The notes under the pieces were generated by a model. It made no database searches, was not told the DNA's origin, and was given only the letters and a program-made list of their open reading frames with translations. Shown here in pieces: positions 9,766 through 18,974 of a DNA stretch of 64,000 bases (positions are counted from its first letter, which is position 1; the number at the start of each line of letters is the position of its first letter). The stretch is from Vibrio sp. 99-70-13A1 (GTDB taxonomy: Bacteria; Pseudomonadota; Gammaproteobacteria; Enterobacterales; Vibrionaceae). The position numbers and the translations under genes are program-made. Location: positions 62,001 through 126,000 of the forward strand of contig NZ_VTXD01000013.1 in assembly GCF_013114625.1 (NCBI RefSeq), written 5' to 3'.

Positions 9766-10350
9766 ATGCCATTAGAACAACTCAGTGCATTGGCGTTATT
9801 TGCGTTTGTCTCGACCTTTACCCCTGGACCAAACAACATCATGTTAATGACTTCAGGAGCCAATGTCGGCTTTGCTCGAACCATCCCACACATGTTGGGT
9901 ATCGCACTCGGTTTCGCCGTAATGTTGCTATTAGTTGGGTTCGGTTTAATGGGCATATTTAATGCTTACCCAGTAACGCACCAAGTTTTAAAGTACCTGA
10001 GTTTGGCTTACTTGGTGTACCTTGCAATCAAGATTGCCACCAGTGGCAAAACTAAAAATTCAGACACATTCAAACCCATGACCTTTCTAGGTGCAGCGAG
10101 CTTTCAATGGGTGAATCCAAAGGGATGGTCAATGGCTTTAACAGCGGTTTCGGTCTATAGCTCTGGAAGTTCTTGGTGGGAATTAGCCATCATTGCAGGA
10201 ATCTTTACCTTAGCCAATTTACCTTCTGTGACTTTTTGGACTGCAGCAGGAAAACAATTGCAACATTGGTTAACGACCCCAATTCGCATTAAGAGCTTCA
10301 ACTATGGAATGGCGGGATTACTACTCGCGTCGACAATTCCAATGCTCTAA
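9766..10350 (+). CDS. LysE/RhtB-family amino acid exporter
   Basis: 194 residues with about six membrane helices. I chose the ATG at 9766 because GGAGA (9756-9760) is correctly spaced before it; the ATG at 9754 overlaps that ribosome site. The family signature STFTPGPNNIMLM (about 14-26) and GASFQWVNPKGWSMAL (about 106-121) are clear. The family exports amino acids such as lysine, homoserine, threonine or leucine. The divergent Lrp-type gene is the likely regulator. The substrate is undetermined. Confidence 0.88.
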   Translation: MPLEQLSALALFAFVSTFTPGPNNIMLMTSGANVGFARTIPHMLGIALGFAVMLLLVGFGLMGIFNAYPVTHQVLKYLSLAYLVYLAIKIATSGKTKNSDTFKPMTFLGAASFQWVNPKGWSMALTAVSVYSSGSSWWELAIIAGIFTLANLPSVTFWTAAGKQLQHWLTTPIRIKSFNYGMAGLLLASTIPML

Positions 10351-10465
10351 TGTCTAGTCATTGGCTCATCAACTTCTAGGCATTGAGTCAAAACGTTATC
10401 TAGTTATCTAGCGCTTTAACACGGCTGAAAATTCAGTTCATTTTAAATGATTAGCTGCTCAATAA

Positions 10466-10512
10466 TTTAGTTAGCAAATTGCTTAGTTAGCTAATAGTTT
10501 AGTTAACCGATA
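10466..10512. repeat. Degenerate 16-bp repeat x3 that includes a stop codon
   Basis: Copies start at 10466, 10482 and 10498 with a shared core YTTAGTTARC. The last copy contains the stop codon (10499-10501, minus strand) of the DUF1294 gene: its final codons GTT AAC TAA are echoed twice downstream as GCTAACTAA. Confidence 0.7.
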
Positions 10513-10882
10513 AGTTCGCAAGGATAGGCTGTAACACCGCTTGTCCTTGCGCCGTCAAAGCCCACGCAAAACCGCAAATATTCCCAATAATCGACATCCA
10601 TAAGATGGCTTTAAATGGCTGTTTCTGAGTTTTATGGCGTAACTTCGCTTGTGCTAGCAATGCCCCAGGCCAACCTCCCAATAAAGAAAACAGGTGTAAC
10701 GTACTTTCCTTGGTTCGCCACTGACCTTTTATTGCCGCTCGTTTATCTTTCGCATAAAGCGCAAAGGTCAAAAGACTCATCACCATGTAGGCAATAAGAA
10801 TCGGTACATAAGACGCAACAAACAACATGCTAACTGCAACAATAGCTAGGTATACAAAACTGAAAATAATTGAGATAGACAA
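10499..10882 (-). CDS. DUF1294 integral membrane protein
   Basis: 127 residues. Two N-terminal membrane helices (about 4-40) are followed by the DUF1294 core: YAKDKRAAIKGQWRT...LHLFSLLGGWPGALLAQ...RHKTQKQPF, then a last helix (about 90-112). The frame has no upstream ATG. A TTG start is preceded by TAAGGG with 7 bases of spacing, so TTG is the likely start. Some family members carry an extra N-terminal cold-shock domain, which is absent here. Function unknown. A degenerate tandem repeat begins at its stop codon. Confidence 0.75.
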   Translation of the reverse strand: MSISIIFSFVYLAIVAVSMLFVASYVPILIAYMVMSLLTFALYAKDKRAAIKGQWRTKESTLHLFSLLGGWPGALLAQAKLRHKTQKQPFKAILWMSIIGNICGFAWALTAQGQAVLQPILANLSVN

Positions 10883-11013
10883 AAATGAACCCTTAAATTT
10901 ACTAGTATATATTTGATTTATATATCACTTATCGAAGCATGGATCTGACACGCTTAGCTTAGCGACTCAAACCGTTAAATAAAACCCAACTACGCCCTTA
11001 AATCTTTAATAAA

Positions 11014-11020
11014 GGAGGAG
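11014..11020 (+). promoter_or_regulatory. Possible single MalT-box core before the amylase gene
   Basis: GGAGGAG at 11014-11020, about 85 bases before the amylase start, resembles the core GGA(T/G)GA of the MalT decamer GGGGA(T/G)GAGG. A single core is weak evidence. Confidence 0.3.
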
Positions 11021-11100
11021 TAAGCTTTTTTACAAATACGTTAGCCTAAATGCCTTATCCATCCCTACATAACATGATGGAATATAAAGGAATTATAACA

Positions 11101-12876
11101 ATGAATAATAAAAAACATGCTATCTATCAAGTTTTTACACGTTTGTTTGGCAACAAAAATACCACTAATACTCCATGGGGCACGATGGAAGAAAATGGGG
11201 TAGGAAAATTCAGTGATTTCACGCATCACGCTCTTGCTGAAATAAAAGATCTTGGCATTACCCATATTTGGTACACCGGCGTTCCGCACCATGCTGTCAT
11301 CAAGGATTACACCCATATTGGTATTACCAATGATCACCCAAGTGTCGTCAAAGGGCGTGCAGGCTCTCCTTATGCTGTCAAAGATTACTATTCAGTTAAC
11401 CCTGATTTAGCTAATGACCCTGCATCACGCCTTGAAGAATTCGAAGCTCTGATACAAAGAAGCCATGAAAGCGGCTTAAAAGTCATTATCGACATCGTAC
11501 CCAATCATGTTGCGCGCCAATACAAAGGGGAAAACAACCCGCTTGGTATCAAAGATTTCGGTAGCCAAGACGATACCAGCGTAGAGTACCACCGCGATAA
11601 TAACTTCTATTACATTCCTGATGCTGCCTTTGAACTGCCAGATATTACCTCTGAGTTCATGCCTCTTGGTGGAGAAGACCATCCAAGCCTAGCGACTCCA
11701 TTTATTGAAAACCCAGCCAAATGGACAGGTAATGGATCTCGCCTTTCCAAGCCAAATTTCGACGATTGGTACGAAACCGTTAAAGTGAACTATGGTATTA
11801 AGCCCGATGGCACCAAAGATTTCCCAGAATTACCTCGTGACTTTGAACACCGCGATTACATGGATCATTATCACTTCTGGCTTGAATTTGAAGTCCCTGA
11901 TTCTTGGGTTAAGTTCCGAGATATTGCACTGTACTGGCTATCTAAAGGCGTGGATGGTTTTCGCTATGATATGGCGGAAATGGTGCCAGTTGAATTTTGG
12001 AGCTACCTCAACTCATCGATCAAAATGAAGAATGCAGAAGCGTTTTTAATGGCCGAAGTGTATCAACCTCATCTTTACCGAGATTACATTAAGCTCGGCA
12101 AGATGGATTACTTATACGATAAGGTCGATCTGTATGATGGTTTGAAAGCCATCATGCAAGGCAAAGCATCAACCGCAATCATTCCGGAAATTCAACATCA
12201 ACTGCAAGACATTGAACACCATATGATGCACTTCCTTGATAATCATGATGAGCAAAGAATTGCTTCACCAGAATTTGTTGGTAACGCCAATATTGCTAAG
12301 CCTGCAATGCTAGTCAGCGCTTTATTGAGTAGCTCACCAACTATGTTGTATTTTGGTCAAGAAGTCGGTGAACCTGGAGATGAAAATGCAGGGTTTGGGC
12401 AACCTTCACGCACTTCTATCTTTGATTACATTGGCGTACCTCAGCACCAAAAGTGGATGAATGACGGGAAGTTTGACGGCGGGCAACTCAATGACGATGA
12501 AAAGCAACTTCGTGCCTTCTACAAAAAAGTGATGAATTTCACCCTAGAACATTCATCCATGACAGGTGCTTATGTCGACTTACATCAATCCAATCATTTA
12601 AACGATTCATGCTACGCGTTTATCCGCCATGACCAGAATGAACTGGTGATTGCTGCGGCGAATTTCCATCAACATAACTCCGAGTTCATAGATCTCGTCA
12701 TTCCGCAAAACGTCCTTCAAGATATTGATTTAAAAGAAGGAACATATGGTATGAACGAATGTATTGGTAACCATTCAGCGGCTACATTAAAAGTGAACAA
12801 CCACGGGGAAGGTTTCATCAGTTTACAATTAGAGCCACTAGCAACCTCCGCATTGGTTTTGACTCTACCACTTTAA
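11101..12876 (+). CDS. Cytoplasmic GH13 alpha-amylase-type enzyme
   Basis: 591 residues from the ATG with AAAGGA 8-12 bases upstream; an in-frame start at 11050 has no ribosome site. There is no signal peptide, so it acts in the cytoplasm. The GH13 barrel opens with IYQVFTRLFG. Catalytic residues are nucleophile D290 (GFRYDMAEM), acid/base E319 (MAEVYQP) and D383 (FLDNHDEQRI); region I reads VIIDIVPNHVAR. It should hydrolyse alpha-1,4 bonds of imported maltodextrins or glycogen. It heads the alpha-glucan island and ends in a strong terminator. Exact product profile is not predictable; a branching or transferase role is less likely given the motifs. Confidence 0.87.
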   Translation: MNNKKHAIYQVFTRLFGNKNTTNTPWGTMEENGVGKFSDFTHHALAEIKDLGITHIWYTGVPHHAVIKDYTHIGITNDHPSVVKGRAGSPYAVKDYYSVNPDLANDPASRLEEFEALIQRSHESGLKVIIDIVPNHVARQYKGENNPLGIKDFGSQDDTSVEYHRDNNFYYIPDAAFELPDITSEFMPLGGEDHPSLATPFIENPAKWTGNGSRLSKPNFDDWYETVKVNYGIKPDGTKDFPELPRDFEHRDYMDHYHFWLEFEVPDSWVKFRDIALYWLSKGVDGFRYDMAEMVPVEFWSYLNSSIKMKNAEAFLMAEVYQPHLYRDYIKLGKMDYLYDKVDLYDGLKAIMQGKASTAIIPEIQHQLQDIEHHMMHFLDNHDEQRIASPEFVGNANIAKPAMLVSALLSSSPTMLYFGQEVGEPGDENAGFGQPSRTSIFDYIGVPQHQKWMNDGKFDGGQLNDDEKQLRAFYKKVMNFTLEHSSMTGAYVDLHQSNHLNDSCYAFIRHDQNELVIAAANFHQHNSEFIDLVIPQNVLQDIDLKEGTYGMNECIGNHSAATLKVNNHGEGFISLQLEPLATSALVLTLPL

Positions 12877-12949
12877 TGAAGCAAATTTAGTCCATAAAAA
12901 ACGAGCTAAAAGAGCAAATCTAATACTGATTTTCGCACTAAGTACCCCC

Positions 12950-12981
12950 AATAAAGGGTGAATGAGTCACCCTTTATTTTC
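12950..12981 (+). terminator. Terminator after the amylase gene
   Basis: 12-bp arms AATAAAGGGTGA (12950-12961) / TCACCCTTTATT (12967-12978) followed by TT. Confidence 0.85.
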
Positions 12982-13267
12982 GATAAAAAACAAGATCGCT
13001 CTATATCGGCATTAAGCTCACACTTCTGAGGAGTAGAACTCATCCTCACCTCCTACTCCCATGCTCTACGCCTTTACCTCATGAATAGTTAATTTGTGAG
13101 CGATTGATCAAACGTACTATTCATTTTCGTTATACAAAGCGTGACGACCTCACTGTATTTTCTAAATTTCCCTATCAAAAATAACTTTGGATATATCGCT
13201 CACACACCGTTCGACCTATTAAACACTACGATATTCAACTGAAATAAAAACAATATGGATATCAAAC
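12982..13267. promoter_or_regulatory. Pullulanase promoter region with MalT-box-like sequences
   Basis: The minus strand of 13038-13060 holds GAGGATGAG (core TCATCC on plus at 13040-13045) and a weaker GGAGGT core. These are head-to-tail like MalT boxes of enterobacterial pulA. Around 13093 TTTGTGAGCGATTGATCAAA contains a good left CRP half-site (TGTGA) with a poor right half. Together they suggest maltodextrin-responsive control, from sequence resemblance only. Confidence 0.45.
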
Positions 13268-16200
13268 GTGAATACAAAAACCTTTAAGCTATCGACCTTA
13301 TCCAAGGCTATGCTGCCAATTCTAACGGCAACAGTGATTGCGGGCTGTAATGATGATGACTCATCAAATTATACCGCTCCTACACCATCAACCTCTGTGC
13401 CCGCTGAAGTGGAACTTGCACCGAATGTAGCTCTCCCTTCTGCTGCTGCAACACCAGCAGCCACCGAAATTTCTGTCAGCTACATTGCAGATACGACATC
13501 TACAGTTTCTCGCATGGCAAATGCCACCACCGATTTTAGCCAATGGGTATTGGAGTGTGGTGATAAATCGTTTACCGCGACATCGTCTGATACTTTTGGT
13601 CCGACTTGGTTAGTTACCGCAACAGAAGCACAAGGCGCGTGCAGTATTTCAGATGGTACAACTCAACAAGCAGCCGTGACGCTAGACAGCAGTGATGCTG
13701 GTAAGTCACTTGGTGTGACTCATACTGGTGACAAAGTTGAAGGTTCTCGTCAAGACACCATGATGATGGCTCACGGACTTGATCAAACCGGTACTGACGT
13801 AAAATTACCAGAAGTAGCAGCTCCTGGTGAATTGCCAGCTCCACCATCTGGTCACTTTGCATTGCACCTATACGATGCACTAGGTGATTACAAAGAAGAA
13901 GGTGCAGAGAAAAACGGATACGCAAACTTAAACCTGCATATCTGGAATAACGCAAACTGTGCAGCAGCAGGTGAAGACTACCTAAATGGTGGATGGGACG
14001 ACGTAAGCGTAACACCAGATGCCTCTGATGAGTTTGGTCCCGTTTGGTATGTACCGGTTACTGATGATGCCACTCAATGTTTCAACGTAATTTTCCGTAA
14101 CGCCAACAAAGATAAGCTTATTGGCAACGACCTTGTGATTGATATTTCAGGTCAAGCTGAAAACCCAGGCGTCACTTATATTCCGGGCAGTGGAACGTCT
14201 TACCCAACCCGAGATGATGCATTTGCAGTTGGCGGTCCATCTTCAGAATTCACCATTGATACCGTTGGGGCAATTTTACTGGACGACAACACCATGGTTT
14301 GGCGTGCAGGCAACGGTGCTGACCTTGTGCAAATCATGTTCAGCTCAAACGGCAAGTACGACGTATCAGAAAACGGTGTCGTCACCGGTGCCTCAATCAA
14401 GCTTACTGGTGCAACACTAACAGAAGCGCAAAAAGCACAATTCCCACACCTTGCTGACTACCCAGCATTTGAGGTGCCTGATCTTCCAACGGATCTGTCA
14501 CTTGCATCTTTGATGAAAGGCAGCTTGATTGCCATTGCTTCTTCAAACGGTGCGGCAGATGAGCCATCAGAACTGCGCTCTTCTACTGCGATTCAGTTTG
14601 CTGGCGCAATTGATGCTATTTTCGCTGAAGATGCCGCCGACCTAGAATACGGTCCAATTTATGGTGATGATGGCGTGACCTTCCGCCTATGGGCGCCAAC
14701 AGCTTCTGAAGTTGAATTAGTGGTTTACAACAGCGACAAATCTGAAGCTTCACGTCACGCAATGACTGAAGATGCTGCTTCTGGTAGCTGGAGCGTTGAA
14801 CTAGAAACTGACGCGGTAGACAACAAATTCTACCGTTACGCAATGAAAGTGTTCCAACCAAGAGAGCAAAAAGGTTACGGCTACGAAGTAACCGACCCGT
14901 ACTCAGTGAGCCTTTCAACAAACTCTCTATACAGCCAAGCCATCGATTTAGATTCAGATGATTTGAAACCTGCTGGTTGGGACGGTTTAGACGCACCACA
15001 CTCTCAAAACCCTGAAAATGGTGATTTGTCTAACATGGTGATTTACGAATCTCATGTCCGTGACTTCTCAGCTCAAGATGCAAGTACAGACAACAAAGGT
15101 AAGTACCTAGCCTTCACCGAGCAAAACTCAGTTCCAGTAAACCACCTAAAAGAGCTAAGTGAAGCAGGTATGACTCACCTGCACTTAATGCCAGTATTTG
15201 ATATCGCGACGATCAACGAAGACCCTGATCAAGTTGCTAATATCAACGAACCATTTAGCAAACTATGCTCACTGAATGCGTCTGTTGAAAAAGATGACCG
15301 ATTCAGTGGCTACTGTACAAGTGGTGGCACAATTGCTGATGCATTTGAAGAGCTAAAAGCAAGCGATTCGAAAGAGAATCCAGTGGTTGAAGGGCTTAAC
15401 GAATACGTTCGTTCAGTCGACTCATACAACTGGGGCTATGACCCATTCCATTACACGGTTCCTGAAGGTTCATACTCTAGCGATGCAGAAGGTACCGCGC
15501 GTATCCTAGAATTCCGTGAAATGGTGAAATCAGTTAAAGAAGATATCGGCATGAACGTCGTTGTGGATGTGGTGTACAACCATACCAACGCTTCAGGCAT
15601 GAACGACAAGTCGGTACTGGATAAAGTGGTTCCTCTTTACTACCAACGCTTAGTACCAGATACAGGTCTAGTAGAAACATCAACTTGTTGTGAAAACACA
15701 GCACCTGAAAATGCCATGTTTGCCAAGCTAATTGATGACTCTATCCAAACTTGGGTTGAAGCTTACAAAATTGATGCTTTCCGTTGGGACTTAATGGGTC
15801 ACCACCCACTTTCACAAATGGAGCAAACTTTAGCAGCAGCTCGTGAAGTGAATTCTGAAGTGTACTTCTACGGCGAAGGTTGGAACTTTGGTGAAGTTGA
15901 AAACAACAAACGTTTTGTACAAGCCACTCAACCGAACCTTGGCGGCACTGGTATTGGTTCTTTCTCAGACAGATTGAGAGATGCAGTGCGTGGCGGTAGC
16001 CCATTTGATGAAGCTAACGGCATCCGTGAAACTCAAGGTTTTGCTACTGGTGCAGCAGTATTACCGAATGAGTTAAGCCGAGATGCAGAAGGCAATGTGT
16101 CTGATGCAGAATTAGCTCGCGCACTTCACCAAACTGACTTAACTCGCTTAGGTATGGCTGGCAACTTGAAGAAATTCAAGATGGTCGATTACGAAGGGAC

Positions 16201-17683
16201 AACTCAAGTAGGTTCAAGCATTGACTATAACGGTCAGCAAGCAGGTTACGCAGAACAGCCTTGGGAAGTTCAAAACTACGTTTCTAAGCACGATAACCAA
16301 ACGTTCTGGGACATCAACATGTATAAAGTGCCTTCAGAGGCATCAGTTGAAGTTCGCGTTCAAATGCAGTCTGTTGGTATGGCGACCGTTCTACTAGGTC
16401 AAGCAATGCCGTTCAACCATATGGGTGGTGAACTGCTGCGTTCTAAATCAATGCAGCGTGACTCTTACGACTACGGTGATTGGTACAACCTTGTCGACTT
16501 TACTCTTGCAGACAACAACTGGAACAAAGGTTTACCTGCAAAAGATAAAGACTTCGCTAACTATGATTTGATCAGCCAAGTAGCGGCCGACGTTAACGCG
16601 CAGCCACAAGCTAAAGACTTGGAATTGATGTACTCAAATTACAAAGAAATGCTACGCATCCGTAGTGCTTCTGATTTGATGACACTGCCAAGTGCTGAAG
16701 AAATCATGAAACGTGTCGACTTCCGTAATTCAGGCAAAGGTCAAACACCTGGTTTGATTGTGATGACTATTGATAACGGTTCAACACAAACGACGGACCT
16801 AGATTCTAGTCTTGATTCAATCGTAGTGGTTATTAACGCATCACCAGAAACTCAAGTAGTGGGTGATTTTGTTGACCACGAAAGCAAAGCTATCGAACTT
16901 GCTGGTTTTGCATTAAGTGATGAACATGTAGATGGCGGGGTAGCTGGTGCTTCACAATTCACTGAAGGTAAATTCTCGGTTCCAGCTTGGTCTAGCGCAG
17001 TGTTTGTACAAGCTCGTAACGGCGAACGTGGGCTAGGTTTGCCAGTAAGCGAAAAACTTGATGATTTACCTCCATTTGGTAACACCAAAATCTACATTGC
17101 TGGTGACTTCCCTGCTGCATCTTGGGATCCATCAACTATCGAAGTACCTTACGCTAATGGCGGTTTGTACACAGTTCAACTAGGTCTTGCTAAAGATACT
17201 GGCTACAAATTTACTAAAGGCTCATGGGATACAGAAATTAGCTGTGGTGGTGATAACTGCCCAAGTAACTTCTCTGAAATGGGTATGTACGAGTTCACAC
17301 TTGATGCAACCAATACTGAAACACCAGTTGTAGTTGATGCTGTACTAAGCGAAAGCTATGTAGGCAAAACTTGGTTTATTCCAGGTACTATCTCTGGAGA
17401 TTGGGCACACGGTGATGCACAGAAAATGACATCAGATGCTGATAAGCCAGAAATGATTTCATTTACAACAGCGGAGCTGACTGCCGGTGAAACTACTCAG
17501 TTTAAAATGACTTGTGGTAACTGGGGCGAATGTGAACATGCCTTTAATGATGTTGTTCAGGGTTCTGAATCTCTAGAGATTACTGACTCAAGCGGCAATA
17601 TTGCTTTCACTCCTGCAACAGCGGGTAGCTACCAAGTGGCATTCAACATACTAAACAAAGAGCTAACGATTACGGCTAAGTAA
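13268..17683 (+). CDS. pulA: Surface lipoprotein pullulanase (alpha-1,6-glucosidase, GH13)
   Basis: 1471 residues with a GTG start; the nearby ATG at 13255 is out of frame. The lipobox VIAGC ends a lipoprotein signal at Cys27, followed by NDDDSSN. A Thr/Pro/Ala-rich linker is followed by two pullulanase-associated domains, one around 190-295 (FALHLYDALGDY...LNLHIWNN). An N-terminal CBM48-like domain (about 460-550) precedes the GH13 barrel. Catalytic residues are nucleophile D841 (DAFRWDLMG), acid/base E870 (FYGEGWNFG) and D1009 (VSKHDNQTFWD). YNWGYDPFHY is the pullulanase hallmark. Two small C-terminal beta domains (about 1270-1370 and 1375-1471), opening KIYIAGDFPAASW and KTWFIPGTISGDW, may bind starch. 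It should debranch pullulan, starch or glycogen at the cell surface, feeding LamB. Confidence 0.92.
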   Translation: MNTKTFKLSTLSKAMLPILTATVIAGCNDDDSSNYTAPTPSTSVPAEVELAPNVALPSAAATPAATEISVSYIADTTSTVSRMANATTDFSQWVLECGDKSFTATSSDTFGPTWLVTATEAQGACSISDGTTQQAAVTLDSSDAGKSLGVTHTGDKVEGSRQDTMMMAHGLDQTGTDVKLPEVAAPGELPAPPSGHFALHLYDALGDYKEEGAEKNGYANLNLHIWNNANCAAAGEDYLNGGWDDVSVTPDASDEFGPVWYVPVTDDATQCFNVIFRNANKDKLIGNDLVIDISGQAENPGVTYIPGSGTSYPTRDDAFAVGGPSSEFTIDTVGAILLDDNTMVWRAGNGADLVQIMFSSNGKYDVSENGVVTGASIKLTGATLTEAQKAQFPHLADYPAFEVPDLPTDLSLASLMKGSLIAIASSNGAADEPSELRSSTAIQFAGAIDAIFAEDAADLEYGPIYGDDGVTFRLWAPTASEVELVVYNSDKSEASRHAMTEDAASGSWSVELETDAVDNKFYRYAMKVFQPREQKGYGYEVTDPYSVSLSTNSLYSQAIDLDSDDLKPAGWDGLDAPHSQNPENGDLSNMVIYESHVRDFSAQDASTDNKGKYLAFTEQNSVPVNHLKELSEAGMTHLHLMPVFDIATINEDPDQVANINEPFSKLCSLNASVEKDDRFSGYCTSGGTIADAFEELKASDSKENPVVEGLNEYVRSVDSYNWGYDPFHYTVPEGSYSSDAEGTARILEFREMVKSVKEDIGMNVVVDVVYNHTNASGMNDKSVLDKVVPLYYQRLVPDTGLVETSTCCENTAPENAMFAKLIDDSIQTWVEAYKIDAFRWDLMGHHPLSQMEQTLAAAREVNSEVYFYGEGWNFGEVENNKRFVQATQPNLGGTGIGSFSDRLRDAVRGGSPFDEANGIRETQGFATGAAVLPNELSRDAEGNVSDAELARALHQTDLTRLGMAGNLKKFKMVDYEGTTQVGSSIDYNGQQAGYAEQPWEVQNYVSKHDNQTFWDINMYKVPSEASVEVRVQMQSVGMATVLLGQAMPFNHMGGELLRSKSMQRDSYDYGDWYNLVDFTLADNNWNKGLPAKDKDFANYDLISQVAADVNAQPQAKDLELMYSNYKEMLRIRSASDLMTLPSAEEIMKRVDFRNSGKGQTPGLIVMTIDNGSTQTTDLDSSLDSIVVVINASPETQVVGDFVDHESKAIELAGFALSDEHVDGGVAGASQFTEGKFSVPAWSSAVFVQARNGERGLGLPVSEKLDDLPPFGNTKIYIAGDFPAASWDPSTIEVPYANGGLYTVQLGLAKDTGYKFTKGSWDTEISCGGDNCPSNFSEMGMYEFTLDATNTETPVVVDAVLSESYVGKTWFIPGTISGDWAHGDAQKMTSDADKPEMISFTTAELTAGETTQFKMTCGNWGECEHAFNDVVQGSESLEITDSSGNIAFTPATAGSYQVAFNILNKELTITAK

Positions 17684-17763
17684 CTATTACGTCTAAGTAA
17701 CTTTAGTCAATGTAATATGAAAGCGTAACGTTTCGCTGCTCTAAAACAGCACCAACTAAAAAC

Positions 17764-17796
17764 AAGCGCCAACCTAATACAGGTTGGCGCTTTTTT
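17764..17796 (+). terminator. Terminator after pulA
   Basis: 12-bp perfect stem AAGCGCCAACCT (17764-17775) / AGGTTGGCGCTT (17781-17792) with a T6 run. Confidence 0.92.
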
Positions 17797-17864
17797 GGTT
17801 CAGCTTAAAGCTAGGTTTGGCATAGTTTGGAATCTGCCTTGCGTAACTGCCTTACATAACGGCT

Positions 17865-18776
17865 TTAAATTGATTCCTGCAAAATCTGCACAAATCGTTG
17901 GATCTTTTGGTCATCAATGCCTTGCTTGGTATAGATCCCTACATTGCCTAACCTTTCTTCATTCACCAGTAAGGTTTCAATCTCTCGCTCTTTCATCCAA
18001 GCGCACATTTTCTGACTATATGGCATCACCGCATCGGTCATTTTTAACATATCAATGCTGGCGAAAAGTGAATCTACATCATACACATCACGACCACCCA
18101 ACTGGCTTTCCATCGCATCTTCTTGGGAATTAACATGATCAGAGAGAACCGAGTTGTGCCTTGAATGCTCAGGCGTCACTCGTAATAACGGGTACTGTTC
18201 TTGACTCTTCAATTGACCACCCATGCCCAATTTTTTCTTAGTCAGTAGCGGGTGATCTTTTCGAACAAAAATGGCTTCTTTATCTTGAAACAAAGGGTGA
18301 AATGTCACTTTACAACGCTCATGTAAACCCGTGACTTCATGCCCCACAAACAAATCGATATCACCTTGAACAAGGTGGTGCATCAAAGACAAGTTATTCC
18401 CAAATTCCAAATGCAATGAACAAGCGGGCTCTATTAGTTTGTATTCTTTAACGGAGTGGCAAACGAATTGTTCCCACCACGCTTCACCCGTTCCTATTTT
18501 TAACTTACCCAGTTGGCGTTGCTGCATATCGGTAAAGCGGTGCATTAAACTCAAATGTTTTTCTTGCTGCTCTTGCACATACTCTCGGAATAAACGCCCA
18601 TATTCGGTTAATTCCACACCTTTGGATTTACGAATAAAAATAGGCACGCCGACATCGGCTTCTAATTTTTTAATGGCAGCGGTCAAAGAAGGTTGACTGA
18701 TATTGAGCTTATCAGCGGCGCCTTTTATGCTGCCAGTATGGGCAACCATCAAAAAATATCGGTATGGCTTATTCAT
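17865..18776 (-). CDS. LysR-family regulator divergent from the 1,6-glucosidase gene
   Basis: 303 residues. The helix-turn-helix (about 1-60) reads YRYFLMVAHTGSIKGAADKLNISQPSLTAAIKKLE, and the effector domain covers about 90-300. It starts 198 bases from the divergent oligo-1,6-glucosidase gene, the classic layout of a LysR protein controlling its neighbour. A role in alpha-glucoside use is therefore inferred. MalT is the usual activator for maltodextrin genes, so a LysR regulator within this island would be an added layer. Confidence 0.85.
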   Translation of the reverse strand: MNKPYRYFLMVAHTGSIKGAADKLNISQPSLTAAIKKLEADVGVPIFIRKSKGVELTEYGRLFREYVQEQQEKHLSLMHRFTDMQQRQLGKLKIGTGEAWWEQFVCHSVKEYKLIEPACSLHLEFGNNLSLMHHLVQGDIDLFVGHEVTGLHERCKVTFHPLFQDKEAIFVRKDHPLLTKKKLGMGGQLKSQEQYPLLRVTPEHSRHNSVLSDHVNSQEDAMESQLGGRDVYDVDSLFASIDMLKMTDAVMPYSQKMCAWMKEREIETLLVNEERLGNVGIYTKQGIDDQKIQRFVQILQESI

Positions 18777-18974
18777 ATTGCTTTCTCTTTATTTGCATAA
18801 CATCACAAAATGCGCGGTTGGTTTTTCAACGATTTATAGCGTTATGTAAAACATACATCAAACAATAGCCATGATATAGCTTTTTCCTATAGAGAAATGA
18901 GTCTAACGCTATTTCCCCACCTCGCATAAAATCACTATAGTGAGCTCAATCGTTTTATTGAGTGGAATTGAATA

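Noticed and set aside
9615-9962. Plus-strand ORF overlapping the LysE gene start
   Set aside because: It is a frame shadow, rich in Cys and His, with no ribosome site; the LysE frame is convincing.
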